64,000 nucleotides of DNA from contig CP119321.1 in NCBI GenBank assembly GCA_029202445.1, forward strand, positions 1 through 64,000, given 5' to 3'. A program made the translations under genes and the position numbers. The DNA is from Candidatus Microbacterium phytovorans (lineage in GTDB: Bacteria > Actinomycetota > Actinomycetes > Actinomycetales > Microbacteriaceae). The notes beneath the pieces are model-generated. The model did no database searches. It worked only from the letters and a program-made list of their open reading frames with translations, and was not told the DNA's origin. Positions within the stretch are counted from its first letter, which is position 1, and each line of letters begins with the position of its first letter. Below are positions 27,651 through 35,687 of the stretch, in pieces.

Positions 27651-28634
27651 ATGGCACTCTTCTCGCGTCGCGACCGGCCCGACGAGCCCGAAACGACCCC
27701 GCAGCAGGATGCCGAGGCCGCGGCCGACGATCTCGTGCTGCCCGCGGAGATCGAGGAGATCGTGCCGGAGGTCGGCATCTCCTTCTCCACCTACGGAAAG
27801 GCCGCAGAGACCCCGGCCGCCGTCCGCCCCGCCGCGGAGGCACCCGCCCGCACGCAGACGGTGCCGGGACTGCCCGACAACGCCATCGTCAAGCAGGCGC
27901 TCGCCGCTCTTCCCGAGGCCGCGCAGAACACCGACGTCATGAACGTCATGCGGCAGGCGCTCCAGGGTCACCTCTATGTCCGGGTGCAGGGCGACGCGAA
28001 AGCGCTGATCGCGGAAGGGCAGAACCTCACCCTCGCCGTCACCGCCATCGGCGACAAGCGGTTCCTCCTCGCCTTCACCGGCGGTGCGGCGCTCCAGGAC
28101 TCGGTGCGCGCCGACGGCGACGCGGCCACCTCGGCGGTCGGGCAGCCGGCGTCGACGGTGTTCCAGAACGTCGTCGCTGGCCCGTACGCGGGTCTCTTCC
28201 TCGATCACGCGACCTCGGGCGCGCGCCTCATCCTGCCCTCGGAGCTCATCGCGAAGGCGCTGGAAGAGGCCGATCCGACCTTCGCCGTGAAGACGCTGCT
28301 CGTGTCGGAACGGACCCCCCGCACGGCCGTCGACGTCGCCGACGCCCTCACTCGCGCCAAGCTCTGGGTCGCCGGCAACGCCGATCCCGAAGGCCGCATC
28401 GGGCTCGCCGAGGCACGCTCCGCCGACGGACGCCGTCGCCTCGAAGTCTTCTCCCACCCGCTGGAAGTGATCGCCCTCGGTCGCGGCGATCGCCCGCTCC
28501 CCATCACCGGTGAGCAACTGGCGAAGGCGCTCGCCGCCGATGACGGCATCACAGGTGTCGTCGTCGATCCGGCCGGTCCGTGGATCGAACTCGACCGCAC
28601 CGAGCTCGCCCCGGTGCTCGCGCTCGCCGACTGA
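27651..28634 (+). CDS. SseB family protein
   Basis: 327 residues. The N terminus is acidic and Pro/Ala-rich. Two SseB-like domains follow: NAIVKQALAALPEAAQNTDVMNVMRQALQGHLYVRV...FLLAFTGGAALQD..., then a C-terminal SseB_C-like region (ALEEADPTFAVKTLLVSER; GLAEARSADGRRRLEVF). The family was named after a Salmonella protein but is widespread in Actinobacteria, where its role is not settled. TAGGCT (27639-27644) lies 6 nt before the ATG, predicting a leaderless transcript. The gene is probably independent of the ligD-like gene, which has its own -10 box. Confidence 0.82.
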   Translation: MALFSRRDRPDEPETTPQQDAEAAADDLVLPAEIEEIVPEVGISFSTYGKAAETPAAVRPAAEAPARTQTVPGLPDNAIVKQALAALPEAAQNTDVMNVMRQALQGHLYVRVQGDAKALIAEGQNLTLAVTAIGDKRFLLAFTGGAALQDSVRADGDAATSAVGQPASTVFQNVVAGPYAGLFLDHATSGARLILPSELIAKALEEADPTFAVKTLLVSERTPRTAVDVADALTRAKLWVAGNADPEGRIGLAEARSADGRRRLEVFSHPLEVIALGRGDRPLPITGEQLAKALAADDGITGVVVDPAGPWIELDRTELAPVLALAD

Positions 28635-28678
28635 GGGCCGGGCTGTCGGACGTCGGACGCAGCGCCTAGGGTCGTGCC

Positions 28679-29695
28679 ATGGCCTCTGAGCGCATCACTC
28701 TGACCGCCGGCGACCGGGAGGTCTCGCTGTCGAGCCCCAACCGGGTCATCTGGCCCGACCTGGGTATCACGAAGCACGAACTCGCGGAGTACACGATCGC
28801 CGTGGCGGAGCCGTTCCTGCGTGCCAACGGTCATCGTCCGGTCTCCCTGGAGCGCTTCCCCGACTCCGTCGACGGGGAGCGGTTCTTCTCCAAGAACCCG
28901 CCGAAAGGCGCACCGGAGTTCGTCCATCAGGTGATGTGCACGTACAACAGCGGGCGACGGCATCCGCAGGTCGTCCTCGATGAGGCCGCGGCGATCGTGT
29001 GGGCGGTCCAGATGAACACGGTCGTCTTCCATCCCTGGGCCTCCCTCGCCGCCGACACCGACAACCCCGTCGAACTGCGCATCGACCTCGACCCGCAGCC
29101 GGGAACCGACTTCGCGGATGCCGCGGCCGTCGCCCCGGCGCTGCGCGACGTGCTCCGGGAAGCGGGGTTGGACGCGTGGCTGAAGACGAGCGGCAACCGC
29201 GGCATCCATGTCTTCTGTCCCATCGAGCCGACGCACGAGTTCCTCGACGTCCGGCACGCCGTGATCGCCGCGAGCCGCGAGCTGGAGCGCCGGATGCCGG
29301 ACAAGGTGACGACGAACTGGTGGAAGGAAGAGCGCGGCGAGCGTATCTTCCTCGACTTCAATCAGGCCAACCGCGACCGCACGATGGCCGGCGCGTACAG
29401 CCCGCGCGCGCTCCCGACCGCGACGGTCGCCACGCCGATCACGTGGGACGAGCTCGCCGAGGGCGTCGACCCGGCGGCGTTCACCGTGCGCACGGTTCCG
29501 CAGCGGCTGTCCGACGTCGGCGACCCGTGGGAGCGGATGCAGGCGGCGCCGGGCCGTATCGACACCCTTCTGCAGTGGTGGGAGCGCGACCTCTCCGACG
29601 GTCTCGGCGAGCTGCCGTTCCCTCCGGAGTTCCCGAAGATGCCGGGAGAGCCGCCGCGCGTGCAGCCCAGCAGGGCGAAGACCCCCGACGCCTGA
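28679..29695 (+). CDS. ligD: LigD-type DNA polymerase/primase domain protein (stand-alone PolDom)
   Basis: 338 residues forming a complete LigD polymerase domain without ligase or nuclease domains. Archaeo-eukaryotic primase motifs are visible: LRIDLDPQPG with the two metal Asp residues, SGNRGIHVF (nucleotide-binding SGxxGxH) and FLDFNQANRDRT with the third Asp; the N-terminal VIWPDLGITKHELAEYT is the family signature. Such proteins fill gaps and add ribonucleotides during non-homologous end joining. An ATP-dependent ligase gene lies 3 kb away on the other strand; Ku is not in the window. TAGGGT (28667-28672) is 6 nt before the ATG, predicting a leaderless mRNA. Confidence 0.9.
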   Translation: MASERITLTAGDREVSLSSPNRVIWPDLGITKHELAEYTIAVAEPFLRANGHRPVSLERFPDSVDGERFFSKNPPKGAPEFVHQVMCTYNSGRRHPQVVLDEAAAIVWAVQMNTVVFHPWASLAADTDNPVELRIDLDPQPGTDFADAAAVAPALRDVLREAGLDAWLKTSGNRGIHVFCPIEPTHEFLDVRHAVIAASRELERRMPDKVTTNWWKEERGERIFLDFNQANRDRTMAGAYSPRALPTATVATPITWDELAEGVDPAAFTVRTVPQRLSDVGDPWERMQAAPGRIDTLLQWWERDLSDGLGELPFPPEFPKMPGEPPRVQPSRAKTPDA

Positions 29696-29699
29696 CCCG

Positions 29700-30887
29700 T
29701 CAGGCCGAGACGGCTTTCGCGACGGCCTCGCGGCGCTTCGGGCGCGCCCAGCGTGCGGGGAGGTCGGGTCCATCCCACACCTGCACGATGCCCCACGCGA
29801 CCGCGGCGATGGGCACGGCGAGAACGGCGCCGATGATGCCGCTGAGCACCGTTCCGATCGTGAGGGCGATGAGCACGACGAAAGCGTGCAGCTTCATCGT
29901 GCGGCCCATGAGGAGCGGTTGGAGCAGGTTGCCCTCGAGCTGGTTGACGAGCACCACCACCCCGATGACCATCAGGGCGACGAACCATCCGTTCGCGACG
30001 AGCGCGACGAGGGCGGCGAGGATGCCGGCGACGGTGGCCCCGACGATGGGGATGAAGGCGAGCAGGAACACGAGGACGGCCAGGGGGATCGCGAGCGGCA
30101 CCTGCAGGATGAGAAGACCGATCAGGATGCCGATGGCGTCGACCGCGGCGACGGTCGCCGTGCCGCGCACGTAGGAGCCGAGGGTCGTCACGGTCTTGTC
30201 GCCGATGCGCACGGCGCGCTGGTACTGCTCGCCCTGGAAGGGGCGGAGGAGGAACGCCCACATCTGCGGGCCGTCCTTCAGGAAGAAGAACAGCATGACG
30301 ATCATGAGGACGAGTCCGGTGATGAAGTTCGCGACGGCGCTGACCCCCGCGAGGGCGCCCGAACCGAACTGCGCACTCGTCACGAAGTCCTGGAGCGTCG
30401 CGACCCACTCGTCGATCTGGCCCTGATCGATGTCGAACGGCAGCGTCCCGACCCACGCTGTGAGGTCCTGCACGCCCTGCTGCGCCTTGGTGTAGAGCTC
30501 GTCCCACTGATCGCGGACGGCCCAGACGATGAGCCAGGACACTCCGCCCAGGATCACGACGATCGCGAGGAGAGCGAGGAGGGTCGCCACGAGCGAGGGC
30601 ACCCCCCGGCGGCGCAGCCACGTCATGACGGGCGCGAACGCGGAGGCGAAGATGAGCGCCAGCACCAGCGGGATCGTCACGACGGTGAGCTGCTGGATGC
30701 CGAGGATGACGCCCGCCGTGATGGCTACGACGATGAGCACCTGCAGCGACCGGATCGCGAGGGTCCCGAGGCCGTCGCTCCACAGGCTCCAGGGCTTGCC
30801 GCCGGCGGCGACAGCGACGGGGGCCGCGTGCGTCGTATCGAGGCGGACGGTCTTCGGCGCGGGACGGAAGAGCTGGAACGGAGCCAT
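29700..30887 (-). CDS. AI-2E family transporter (PerM/YdiK-like permease)
   Basis: 395 residues, convergent with the ligD-like gene (4 bp between the stops). Eight hydrophobic segments, starting at SLQVLIVVAITAGVILGIQQL, frame the family hallmark cytoplasmic region and the conserved NFITGLVLMIVMLFFFLKDG, GSYVRGTATVAAVDAIGI and FIPIVGATVAGI motifs. Family members were proposed to export autoinducer-2 or act as Na+/H+ antiporters; no specific substrate can be inferred. On the minus strand TAGCGT lies 6 nt before the start codon, consistent with leaderless transcription. REP-like repeats lie upstream. Confidence 0.9.
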   Translation of the reverse strand: MAPFQLFRPAPKTVRLDTTHAAPVAVAAGGKPWSLWSDGLGTLAIRSLQVLIVVAITAGVILGIQQLTVVTIPLVLALIFASAFAPVMTWLRRRGVPSLVATLLALLAIVVILGGVSWLIVWAVRDQWDELYTKAQQGVQDLTAWVGTLPFDIDQGQIDEWVATLQDFVTSAQFGSGALAGVSAVANFITGLVLMIVMLFFFLKDGPQMWAFLLRPFQGEQYQRAVRIGDKTVTTLGSYVRGTATVAAVDAIGILIGLLILQVPLAIPLAVLVFLLAFIPIVGATVAGILAALVALVANGWFVALMVIGVVVLVNQLEGNLLQPLLMGRTMKLHAFVVLIALTIGTVLSGIIGAVLAVPIAAVAWGIVQVWDGPDLPARWARPKRREAVAKAVSA

Positions 30888-30922
30888 GAGTCGACGCTAG
30901 ACGACGGCGGCTTCGAGAGAGA

Positions 30923-30949
30923 ACACCTTGCGAAAGTGGCGCAAGGTGT
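30923..30949. repeat. Perfect 10-bp-arm hairpin, part of REP-like cluster
   Basis: ACACCTTGCG and CGCAAGGTGT flank AAAGTGG. The sequence GCGAAAGTGGCGCA also occurs, inverted, in the 75-bp repeats near 21.9-22.0 kb. Confidence 0.7.
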
Positions 30950-30964
30950 GGTCACTTGCGCGGG

Positions 30965-30995
30965 GTGGGGGCCGATTGCGCCACGTTCGCGAGGT
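30965..30995. repeat. REP-like unit
   Basis: A 31-bp unit repeated at 30997-31027 with one C/T difference. Its core CCGATTGCG(C/T)CACGTTCGCGA is the reverse complement of the start of the 75-bp repeats near 21.9 kb, apart from one or two bases. Confidence 0.7.
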
Positions 30996-30996
30996 G

Positions 30997-31027
30997 GTGG
31001 GGGCCGATTGCGTCACGTTCGCGAGGT
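30997..31027. repeat. REP-like unit
   Basis: Second 31-bp copy, directly adjacent (period 32). It lies upstream of the AI-2E gene start and downstream of the ThrE-family gene stop. Confidence 0.7.
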
Positions 31028-31057
31028 CGCGAGGGGGCGGGGGAGGATGCCGGGGCG

Positions 31058-32359
31058 TCAGCGCGCGGGCAGCTGCCACTCGCGTTCGGTGAGCACGCGC
31101 GCGACGGTGAGTCCGATGGCGAGCGCGACGACGACGAACAGCGCCTGCATCCCGTTCTGGATCGCGGCGAGGGTGTCGCCGTCGATGACTCCCGCGATCG
31201 AGCGGTAGGCCGCCGCCCCGGGCACCATGATCAGCACGGCCGGCACCGTGAGGGTCACGCGGGGCGCGCGGAGGCGATCACCGACGAGGAACGCGCCGAG
31301 GCCCACCGCGAGGGCGGCGGCGGCAGCGGCCACCGCCGGCATCAGGCCGGCGTCGATGAGGGCGAGGCGCCCGACGTTCGCCGTCGCGCCGAGCAGGGCC
31401 GCGGCCAGGGCGATCGCCGGCGGCGTCGAGAAGAGCACCGCGAAACCGACCACGCCGACGATGCCGGCGGCGAAGCGCATGAGGGACAGCCACGGCTCGG
31501 CGAAGGCGGGGCTCGCCGTCTGCGTGACGGTCGCATCGAACATCGTCGCGACGCCCCACACCGCCGTGCCCGTCGCCAGGAGGATCAGCACCGCGTACGT
31601 CACGCGCGCGATCCCGGAGTTCAGGTCGAGGCGCGCGAGGTCCAAGGCGCCGGTGACCAGCGGGAAGCCCGGCACGAGGAAGAGCACCGCGCTCGTGAGC
31701 GCCGCGTCGTGTTGACCTCCCGGCAGCCCCAGCAGGGTGAACAGTTGCGCGACGAGCAGGTAGACCACCAGGGCGGTGATCGCGGAGGCGAACACGACGA
31801 GGAACTCGTTGATGCGCAGGCGGTGGATCGTCATGCGCACCGCCTGGCCGGTTCCCGCCGCGATCCCCACGGCGACGAACTCCTGCCACCCGCCGTTGTT
31901 GAGGAGCGCGAACGCGGCGCACGCGAGGGCGGCCGCGACGACGCGCAGCACGGAGGAGTACCGCCGCGGCATCCGTTCGATTCCGTCGAGGCGCTCTTGC
32001 ACGGCGGCGGCCGTCATGCCGGGGTGCAGCTCGTTGGTCAGCCGCTTGAGCGCGGTGAGGCGATCCGCGTCGACCGCGGGGGTGCGGATCTCCGCGACCC
32101 GTGTGCGGAACATCTGTCCGCGGCTCGCCGTCGACACGATGTCCTTCATCCCGACGCGGGAGTGGAGCTCTTCGATCCCGACCGCACGCGCGGCGCGCGC
32201 CATGCTGTCGCTCACCCTCGCCGACGATGCGCCGGCGCCGAGCATGAGCGCACCGAGTCGCAGGACGGCATCCGTGCGCGCGATGAAGCCGACGGGCTCC
32301 AGCCGGAGCTCCGCCGTGTGGGTGGGATCGGGATCCGGCGTCCCGGATGCGTCGGCCAT
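31058..32359 (-). CDS. Threonine/serine exporter ThrE family protein
   Basis: 433 residues; ATG 32359 chosen because the product then begins with a plausible hydrophilic tail rather than Cys/Arg-rich sequence. The ThrE hydrolase-like N-terminal domain spans about residues 25-140 (RLGALMLGAGASSARVSDSM, GIEELHSRVGMKDIV). Ten membrane segments follow in two groups, corresponding to the ThrE and ThrE_2 domains fused in one protein (ALLNNGGWQEFVAVGIAAG; FLVVFASAITALVVYLLV; VLFLVPGFPLVTG; VPAVLIMVPGAAAYRS). The family exports threonine and serine in Corynebacterium. No partner gene is evident. Confidence 0.88.
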   Translation of the reverse strand: MADASGTPDPDPTHTAELRLEPVGFIARTDAVLRLGALMLGAGASSARVSDSMARAARAVGIEELHSRVGMKDIVSTASRGQMFRTRVAEIRTPAVDADRLTALKRLTNELHPGMTAAAVQERLDGIERMPRRYSSVLRVVAAALACAAFALLNNGGWQEFVAVGIAAGTGQAVRMTIHRLRINEFLVVFASAITALVVYLLVAQLFTLLGLPGGQHDAALTSAVLFLVPGFPLVTGALDLARLDLNSGIARVTYAVLILLATGTAVWGVATMFDATVTQTASPAFAEPWLSLMRFAAGIVGVVGFAVLFSTPPAIALAAALLGATANVGRLALIDAGLMPAVAAAAAALAVGLGAFLVGDRLRAPRVTLTVPAVLIMVPGAAAYRSIAGVIDGDTLAAIQNGMQALFVVVALAIGLTVARVLTEREWQLPAR

Positions 32360-32489
32360 GCCTCGATCCTGGCATCCGGGATGCCGCACCGCACGACCGC
32401 GGAACCGGCATTAATCACGGCGAGCGGCGATGTCGGGTCGCGGCGCCGAGGGTAGCGTCGAAGACAAGCCGGACCCCCCCGACGGCTTC

Positions 32490-32554
32490 ACACAGATTTC
32501 GGGCCCGTGAGTCCGGCCGCTGGAGTCCGGCGCCGTCACGGGCCCGTTCTGTGT
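32490..32554. terminator. Large imperfect hairpin at the 3' end of the ligase gene
   Basis: Arms at 32490-32510 and 32536-32554 pair over CACAGA and CGGGCCCGTGA with a small bulge, with an inner CCGG dyad. It begins within the last ligase codons (stop at 32536) and lacks a T-run. It is probably a terminator for the minus-strand ligase gene. Confidence 0.55.
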
Positions 32555-33603
32555 CCGTCGAGCACGTCGCCCAGGTCGTAGGCCGTGACCGTCTCGAGCT
32601 GGTCGAACGTGCAGGAACGCGCGTCGCGGTCGGGGCGCCACCGCTCGAACTGCACCGTGTGGCGGAAGCGCTCTCCTTCGAGCTGGTCATAGCGCACTTC
32701 GAGCACCCGCTCGGGACGCAGCCGCACGAACGACACGTTCTTGGATGCCGAGAACCGCGAACGATCGGTCTCCCCGACGACCGTTGCGCCCTCGTCATCG
32801 CGCTCCACCAGGGGTGCCAGCTCGTCGACGAGCTCGCGACGTCGCACGTCGCTCCACGCGGCGACGCCCCCGACGTTGCGGATGCGCCCGTCGGCGTCGT
32901 ACAGGCCGACGAGCAACGACCCGACGCCCTCGCCGCTCTTGTGCACGCGGTAGCCGACGGCGACGACGTCGGCCGTTCGCGCGTGCTTGACCTTGAACAT
33001 CGTCCGCTTTCCGGGTGCATACGGCTGAGCGAGCGGTTTGGCGACGACGCCATCGAGTCCGGCGCCCTCGAACTCGGCGAGCCAGCGGTCGGCGAGCGCC
33101 GCGTCGCGGGTCGTGCGCGTCAGATGGATCGGGTGGGCGACACCGTCCAGCAGGTCTTCGAGTCGGGCACGCCGCTGCGCGAACGGCTCGTCCTGCAGAT
33201 CGTCGTCGCCGAGCGCGAGCAGGTCGAAAGCGATGAACATCGCGGGGGTGGTCTCGCTGAGGAGAGCCACGCGGGAGGCGGCCGGGTGGATGCGCTGGGA
33301 CAGCGCCGACCAGTCGAGGCGCTGCTGACCGGGCTCGCCGACCGCCACGACGATCTCGCCGTCGAGGAGGCACGGCCCGGGGAGGAGACGCGAGAACGCC
33401 TCGACGAGTTCGGGGAAGTAGCGCGTCAGCGGCTTCGAACCCCGCGAGCCGATCTCCACGTCGGTGCCGTCCCACGCGACGAGCGCGCGGAACCCGTCCC
33501 ACTTCGGTTCGTAGGAGAGGCCGCCGGCGATCCGATCGGGGGCGGGGACCGCCGGGACGGACTTGGCGAGCATCGGTGCGGGGATCTCGTACACGGCATC
33601 CAT
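32536..33603 (-). CDS. ATP-dependent DNA ligase (LigC/LigD ligase-domain type)
   Basis: 355 residues; ATG 33603 preferred because it gives the typical short N terminus MDAVYEIPAPMLAK. The nucleotidyltransferase core shows adenylation Lys34 in EPKWDGFRAL (motif I), SRGSKPLTRYFPEL (Ia), LLDGEIVV (III), MFIAFDLLAL (IIIa), EGAGLDGVVAKPL (IV) and MFKVKHART (V). An OB-fold domain follows (SLLVGLYDADGRIRNVGGVA). This architecture is that of stand-alone LigC or the LigD ligase domain, which seals breaks in NHEJ or backup repair. Together with the stand-alone polymerase gene at 28.7 kb it could form a split LigD. Confidence 0.9.
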   Translation of the reverse strand: MDAVYEIPAPMLAKSVPAVPAPDRIAGGLSYEPKWDGFRALVAWDGTDVEIGSRGSKPLTRYFPELVEAFSRLLPGPCLLDGEIVVAVGEPGQQRLDWSALSQRIHPAASRVALLSETTPAMFIAFDLLALGDDDLQDEPFAQRRARLEDLLDGVAHPIHLTRTTRDAALADRWLAEFEGAGLDGVVAKPLAQPYAPGKRTMFKVKHARTADVVAVGYRVHKSGEGVGSLLVGLYDADGRIRNVGGVAAWSDVRRRELVDELAPLVERDDEGATVVGETDRSRFSASKNVSFVRLRPERVLEVRYDQLEGERFRHTVQFERWRPDRDARSCTFDQLETVTAYDLGDVLDGHRTGP

Positions 33604-33764
33604 CCTGGTCCGTCGCGGGGAGCGGGGCGAGGGGTGAGGCGAGAGCGGACCGGAGAACGAACCGGCTAAGAGCGTTCTCATGGCCGCTTCATCGGCGTCT
33701 CATCCTCGCCCGATGAACTGGGTTCACCGCCGGAACGGGTCCGGCGACGACGAGAGGACTCCCC

Positions 33765-34340
33765 ATGAAGACGTCACGCATCCTGACCATCGGCACCGCT
33801 TCCGCACTCCTCCTGGTCGCCGCTCCGGCTGCCGCCATGGCCGCCGATGTCGTGCGCTCCGGTGACTACACGGTGGCGGCCGGCACCATCATCCGCGGCG
33901 ACCTCGTGGTCACGGGCGGCACCGTCACCATCCACGGACATGTCACCGGAAACGTCCGCCAGAGCGGCTCCGGCGGGGTCGTCGTGGGCACACGTGGCGA
34001 GGTCGACGGCAGCGTCGTCGAGTCCGGCTCCGGCGGGGTCCGCGTCATCGGCGAGGTCGACGGCCATGTCTCCGAGCATGACTCCGGCGGCGTGTACATC
34101 GAGCGCTCCGGTGAGGTCGACGGCAACGTGACCGAGCGCGACGGCAACTCGCTCCACATCCACGGGTCGGTCGACGGCACTGCGCGCGAGAGCGGCACCG
34201 GCAACCTCGCGGTGTTCCGCACCGGTGAGGTCGACCGCGATGTGATCGAGCGTGATGGCGGCAGCCTCATCCTCTACCGCGGAGCCGAGATCGAGGGCGC
34301 CGTCAGCGAGGGCGGTTCCGGGTCGATCGTCCGCCGCTGA
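33765..34340 (+). CDS. Secreted bactofilin-like beta-solenoid protein
   Basis: 191 residues with a signal peptide (ILTIGTASALLLVAAPAAAMA). The rest is built of about seven turns of a repeating pattern, G.V.G.V.E...GGV.I...GEVDG, for example GEVDGSVVESGSGGVRV, GEVDGHVSEHDSGGVYI and GEVDGNVTERDGNSLHI. Spacing of about 19-22 residues per turn fits a right-handed beta-helix like the DUF583/bactofilin fold, but it is exported and has no cytoskeletal context. The function is unknown; it could be a surface or wall-associated polymer. The gene stands alone, with a GGAC..AGAGGA-like ribosome site upstream. Confidence 0.75.
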   Translation: MKTSRILTIGTASALLLVAAPAAAMAADVVRSGDYTVAAGTIIRGDLVVTGGTVTIHGHVTGNVRQSGSGGVVVGTRGEVDGSVVESGSGGVRVIGEVDGHVSEHDSGGVYIERSGEVDGNVTERDGNSLHIHGSVDGTARESGTGNLAVFRTGEVDRDVIERDGGSLILYRGAEIEGAVSEGGSGSIVRR

Positions 34341-34343
34341 TCC

Positions 34344-35591
34344 TCAGGCGAACGCGCTCACCCCGGTGATGTCGCGTCCGATGAGAAGAGCCTGCACGCT
34401 CTCGGTGCCTTCGTAGGTGTGGATCGCCTCGATGTCCGCCATGTGCTGGATGACGCCGTTCTCCAAGAGGATGCCGTTGCCCCCCAGCAGATCGCGAGCC
34501 GTCGAGGCGATTCGCCGTGCCGCGCGCGTGTTGTGGTACTTCGCCAGCGACGCCTGCGTGGGGCGCAGGCCTCCCGACGTCTCGAGGTCGGCGAGGTGGC
34601 GGCAGTAGAGCTGCATCGCGGTGAGTTCCTCGAGCATCTGCGCCAGCCGCTCCTGGACCATCTGGAACCGGGCGAGCGGCTTGCCGAACTGCATCCGCTG
34701 GCCGGCGTACTGCAGGGCGGCCTCGTAGCAGGCGGTCGCGTGGCCGAGCGCCGACCACGCCACGCCCGATCGCGTCGAGTACAGCACGGTCGAGGCATCG
34801 CGGAAGGTGCGGGCGCCCGGCAGCACGGCGTCGGCGGGAAGGCGCACGTCGTCGAGGGTGATGTGGGCCTGGTGGATGCCGCGCAGAGCGCCCTTGCTGG
34901 TGATGACGGTCCCGGTGTAGCCGGGCGTGTTCTGCTCGACGAGGAAGCACCGCACCGCGCCGTGGTCGTCGGCGCCGTCGTCGTCGACGCGGGCCCACAC
35001 GAACGTGACGCCGCCCGCGGCGCCGTTGCCGATCCACTTCTTCGTGCCGCGGAGAACCCACCCGCCCCCGTCGCCGGCGGACTCGCGCCGCGCGACGGTC
35101 TCGAGGGAGACGGAGTCGGAGCCGTGGTCGGGCTCGGTGAGTGCGAACGCGGCGGGCACCTCGGCGCGTGCGATCGGTCGCAGCCAGCGCGCCTGCTGCG
35201 CCGGGCTGCCGAACAGCGCGAGCGTGCGCAGCGCGAGACCGCCCTGCACGGCGATCACGGTGCCGAGCGAGCCGTCGCCGCGGGACACCTCCATGTTGAC
35301 GAGCCCGGCCGCCAAGGGGGAGAACCGGGTGAGGTCGGGGTGATCGATGCCGTCGTTGAGCAGATCGAGCTCGCCGAGGCGTGCGGCGAGGTGCAGCGGG
35401 TACTCCGCGGCATCCCACGCGTCGCGCATCTGCGGGCCGACCTCGTCGATGTAGGCCTGCGCGCGCTCCCACACCGCACGGTCGTCGTGGGGGATGTCGG
35501 CGAAGACGGCGTAGTAGTCGGTGCCGAGGCGGCCGGTGACGTCGTACGACGCGACGGACTCGCCGGGGAGGGTGTCGGTGCGGGTGGACAT
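34344..35591 (-). CDS. Acyl-CoA dehydrogenase (glutaryl-CoA dehydrogenase-like)
   Basis: 415 residues from ATG 35591; GTG 35627 is an alternative, as GAAGGA touches the ATG. FAD/substrate motifs include FALTEPDHGSDSVSLET, TKKWIGNGAAGGVTFVWARV and QNTPGYTG. The C-terminal helical domain has AGQRMQFGKPLARFQMVQERLAQM, LGGNGILLENGV and IHTYEGTESVQ, where Glu394 is the expected catalytic base. The YEGT placement matches glutaryl-/isobutyryl-type enzymes. It oxidises an acyl-CoA, transferring electrons to ETF. It is divergent from an aminotransferase gene, so an amino-acid or dicarboxylate breakdown context is possible. Confidence 0.9.
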   Translation of the reverse strand: MSTRTDTLPGESVASYDVTGRLGTDYYAVFADIPHDDRAVWERAQAYIDEVGPQMRDAWDAAEYPLHLAARLGELDLLNDGIDHPDLTRFSPLAAGLVNMEVSRGDGSLGTVIAVQGGLALRTLALFGSPAQQARWLRPIARAEVPAAFALTEPDHGSDSVSLETVARRESAGDGGGWVLRGTKKWIGNGAAGGVTFVWARVDDDGADDHGAVRCFLVEQNTPGYTGTVITSKGALRGIHQAHITLDDVRLPADAVLPGARTFRDASTVLYSTRSGVAWSALGHATACYEAALQYAGQRMQFGKPLARFQMVQERLAQMLEELTAMQLYCRHLADLETSGGLRPTQASLAKYHNTRAARRIASTARDLLGGNGILLENGVIQHMADIEAIHTYEGTESVQALLIGRDITGVSAFA

Positions 35592-35687
35592 TCCTTCAGA
35601 ATACCGTCGATGGAGATTCAGTGTCACCTCGCGCGGAACGCAGTCTCATGTCATCCGCCCGTCACACCGGGAGCGTAGCCTGGCCCG

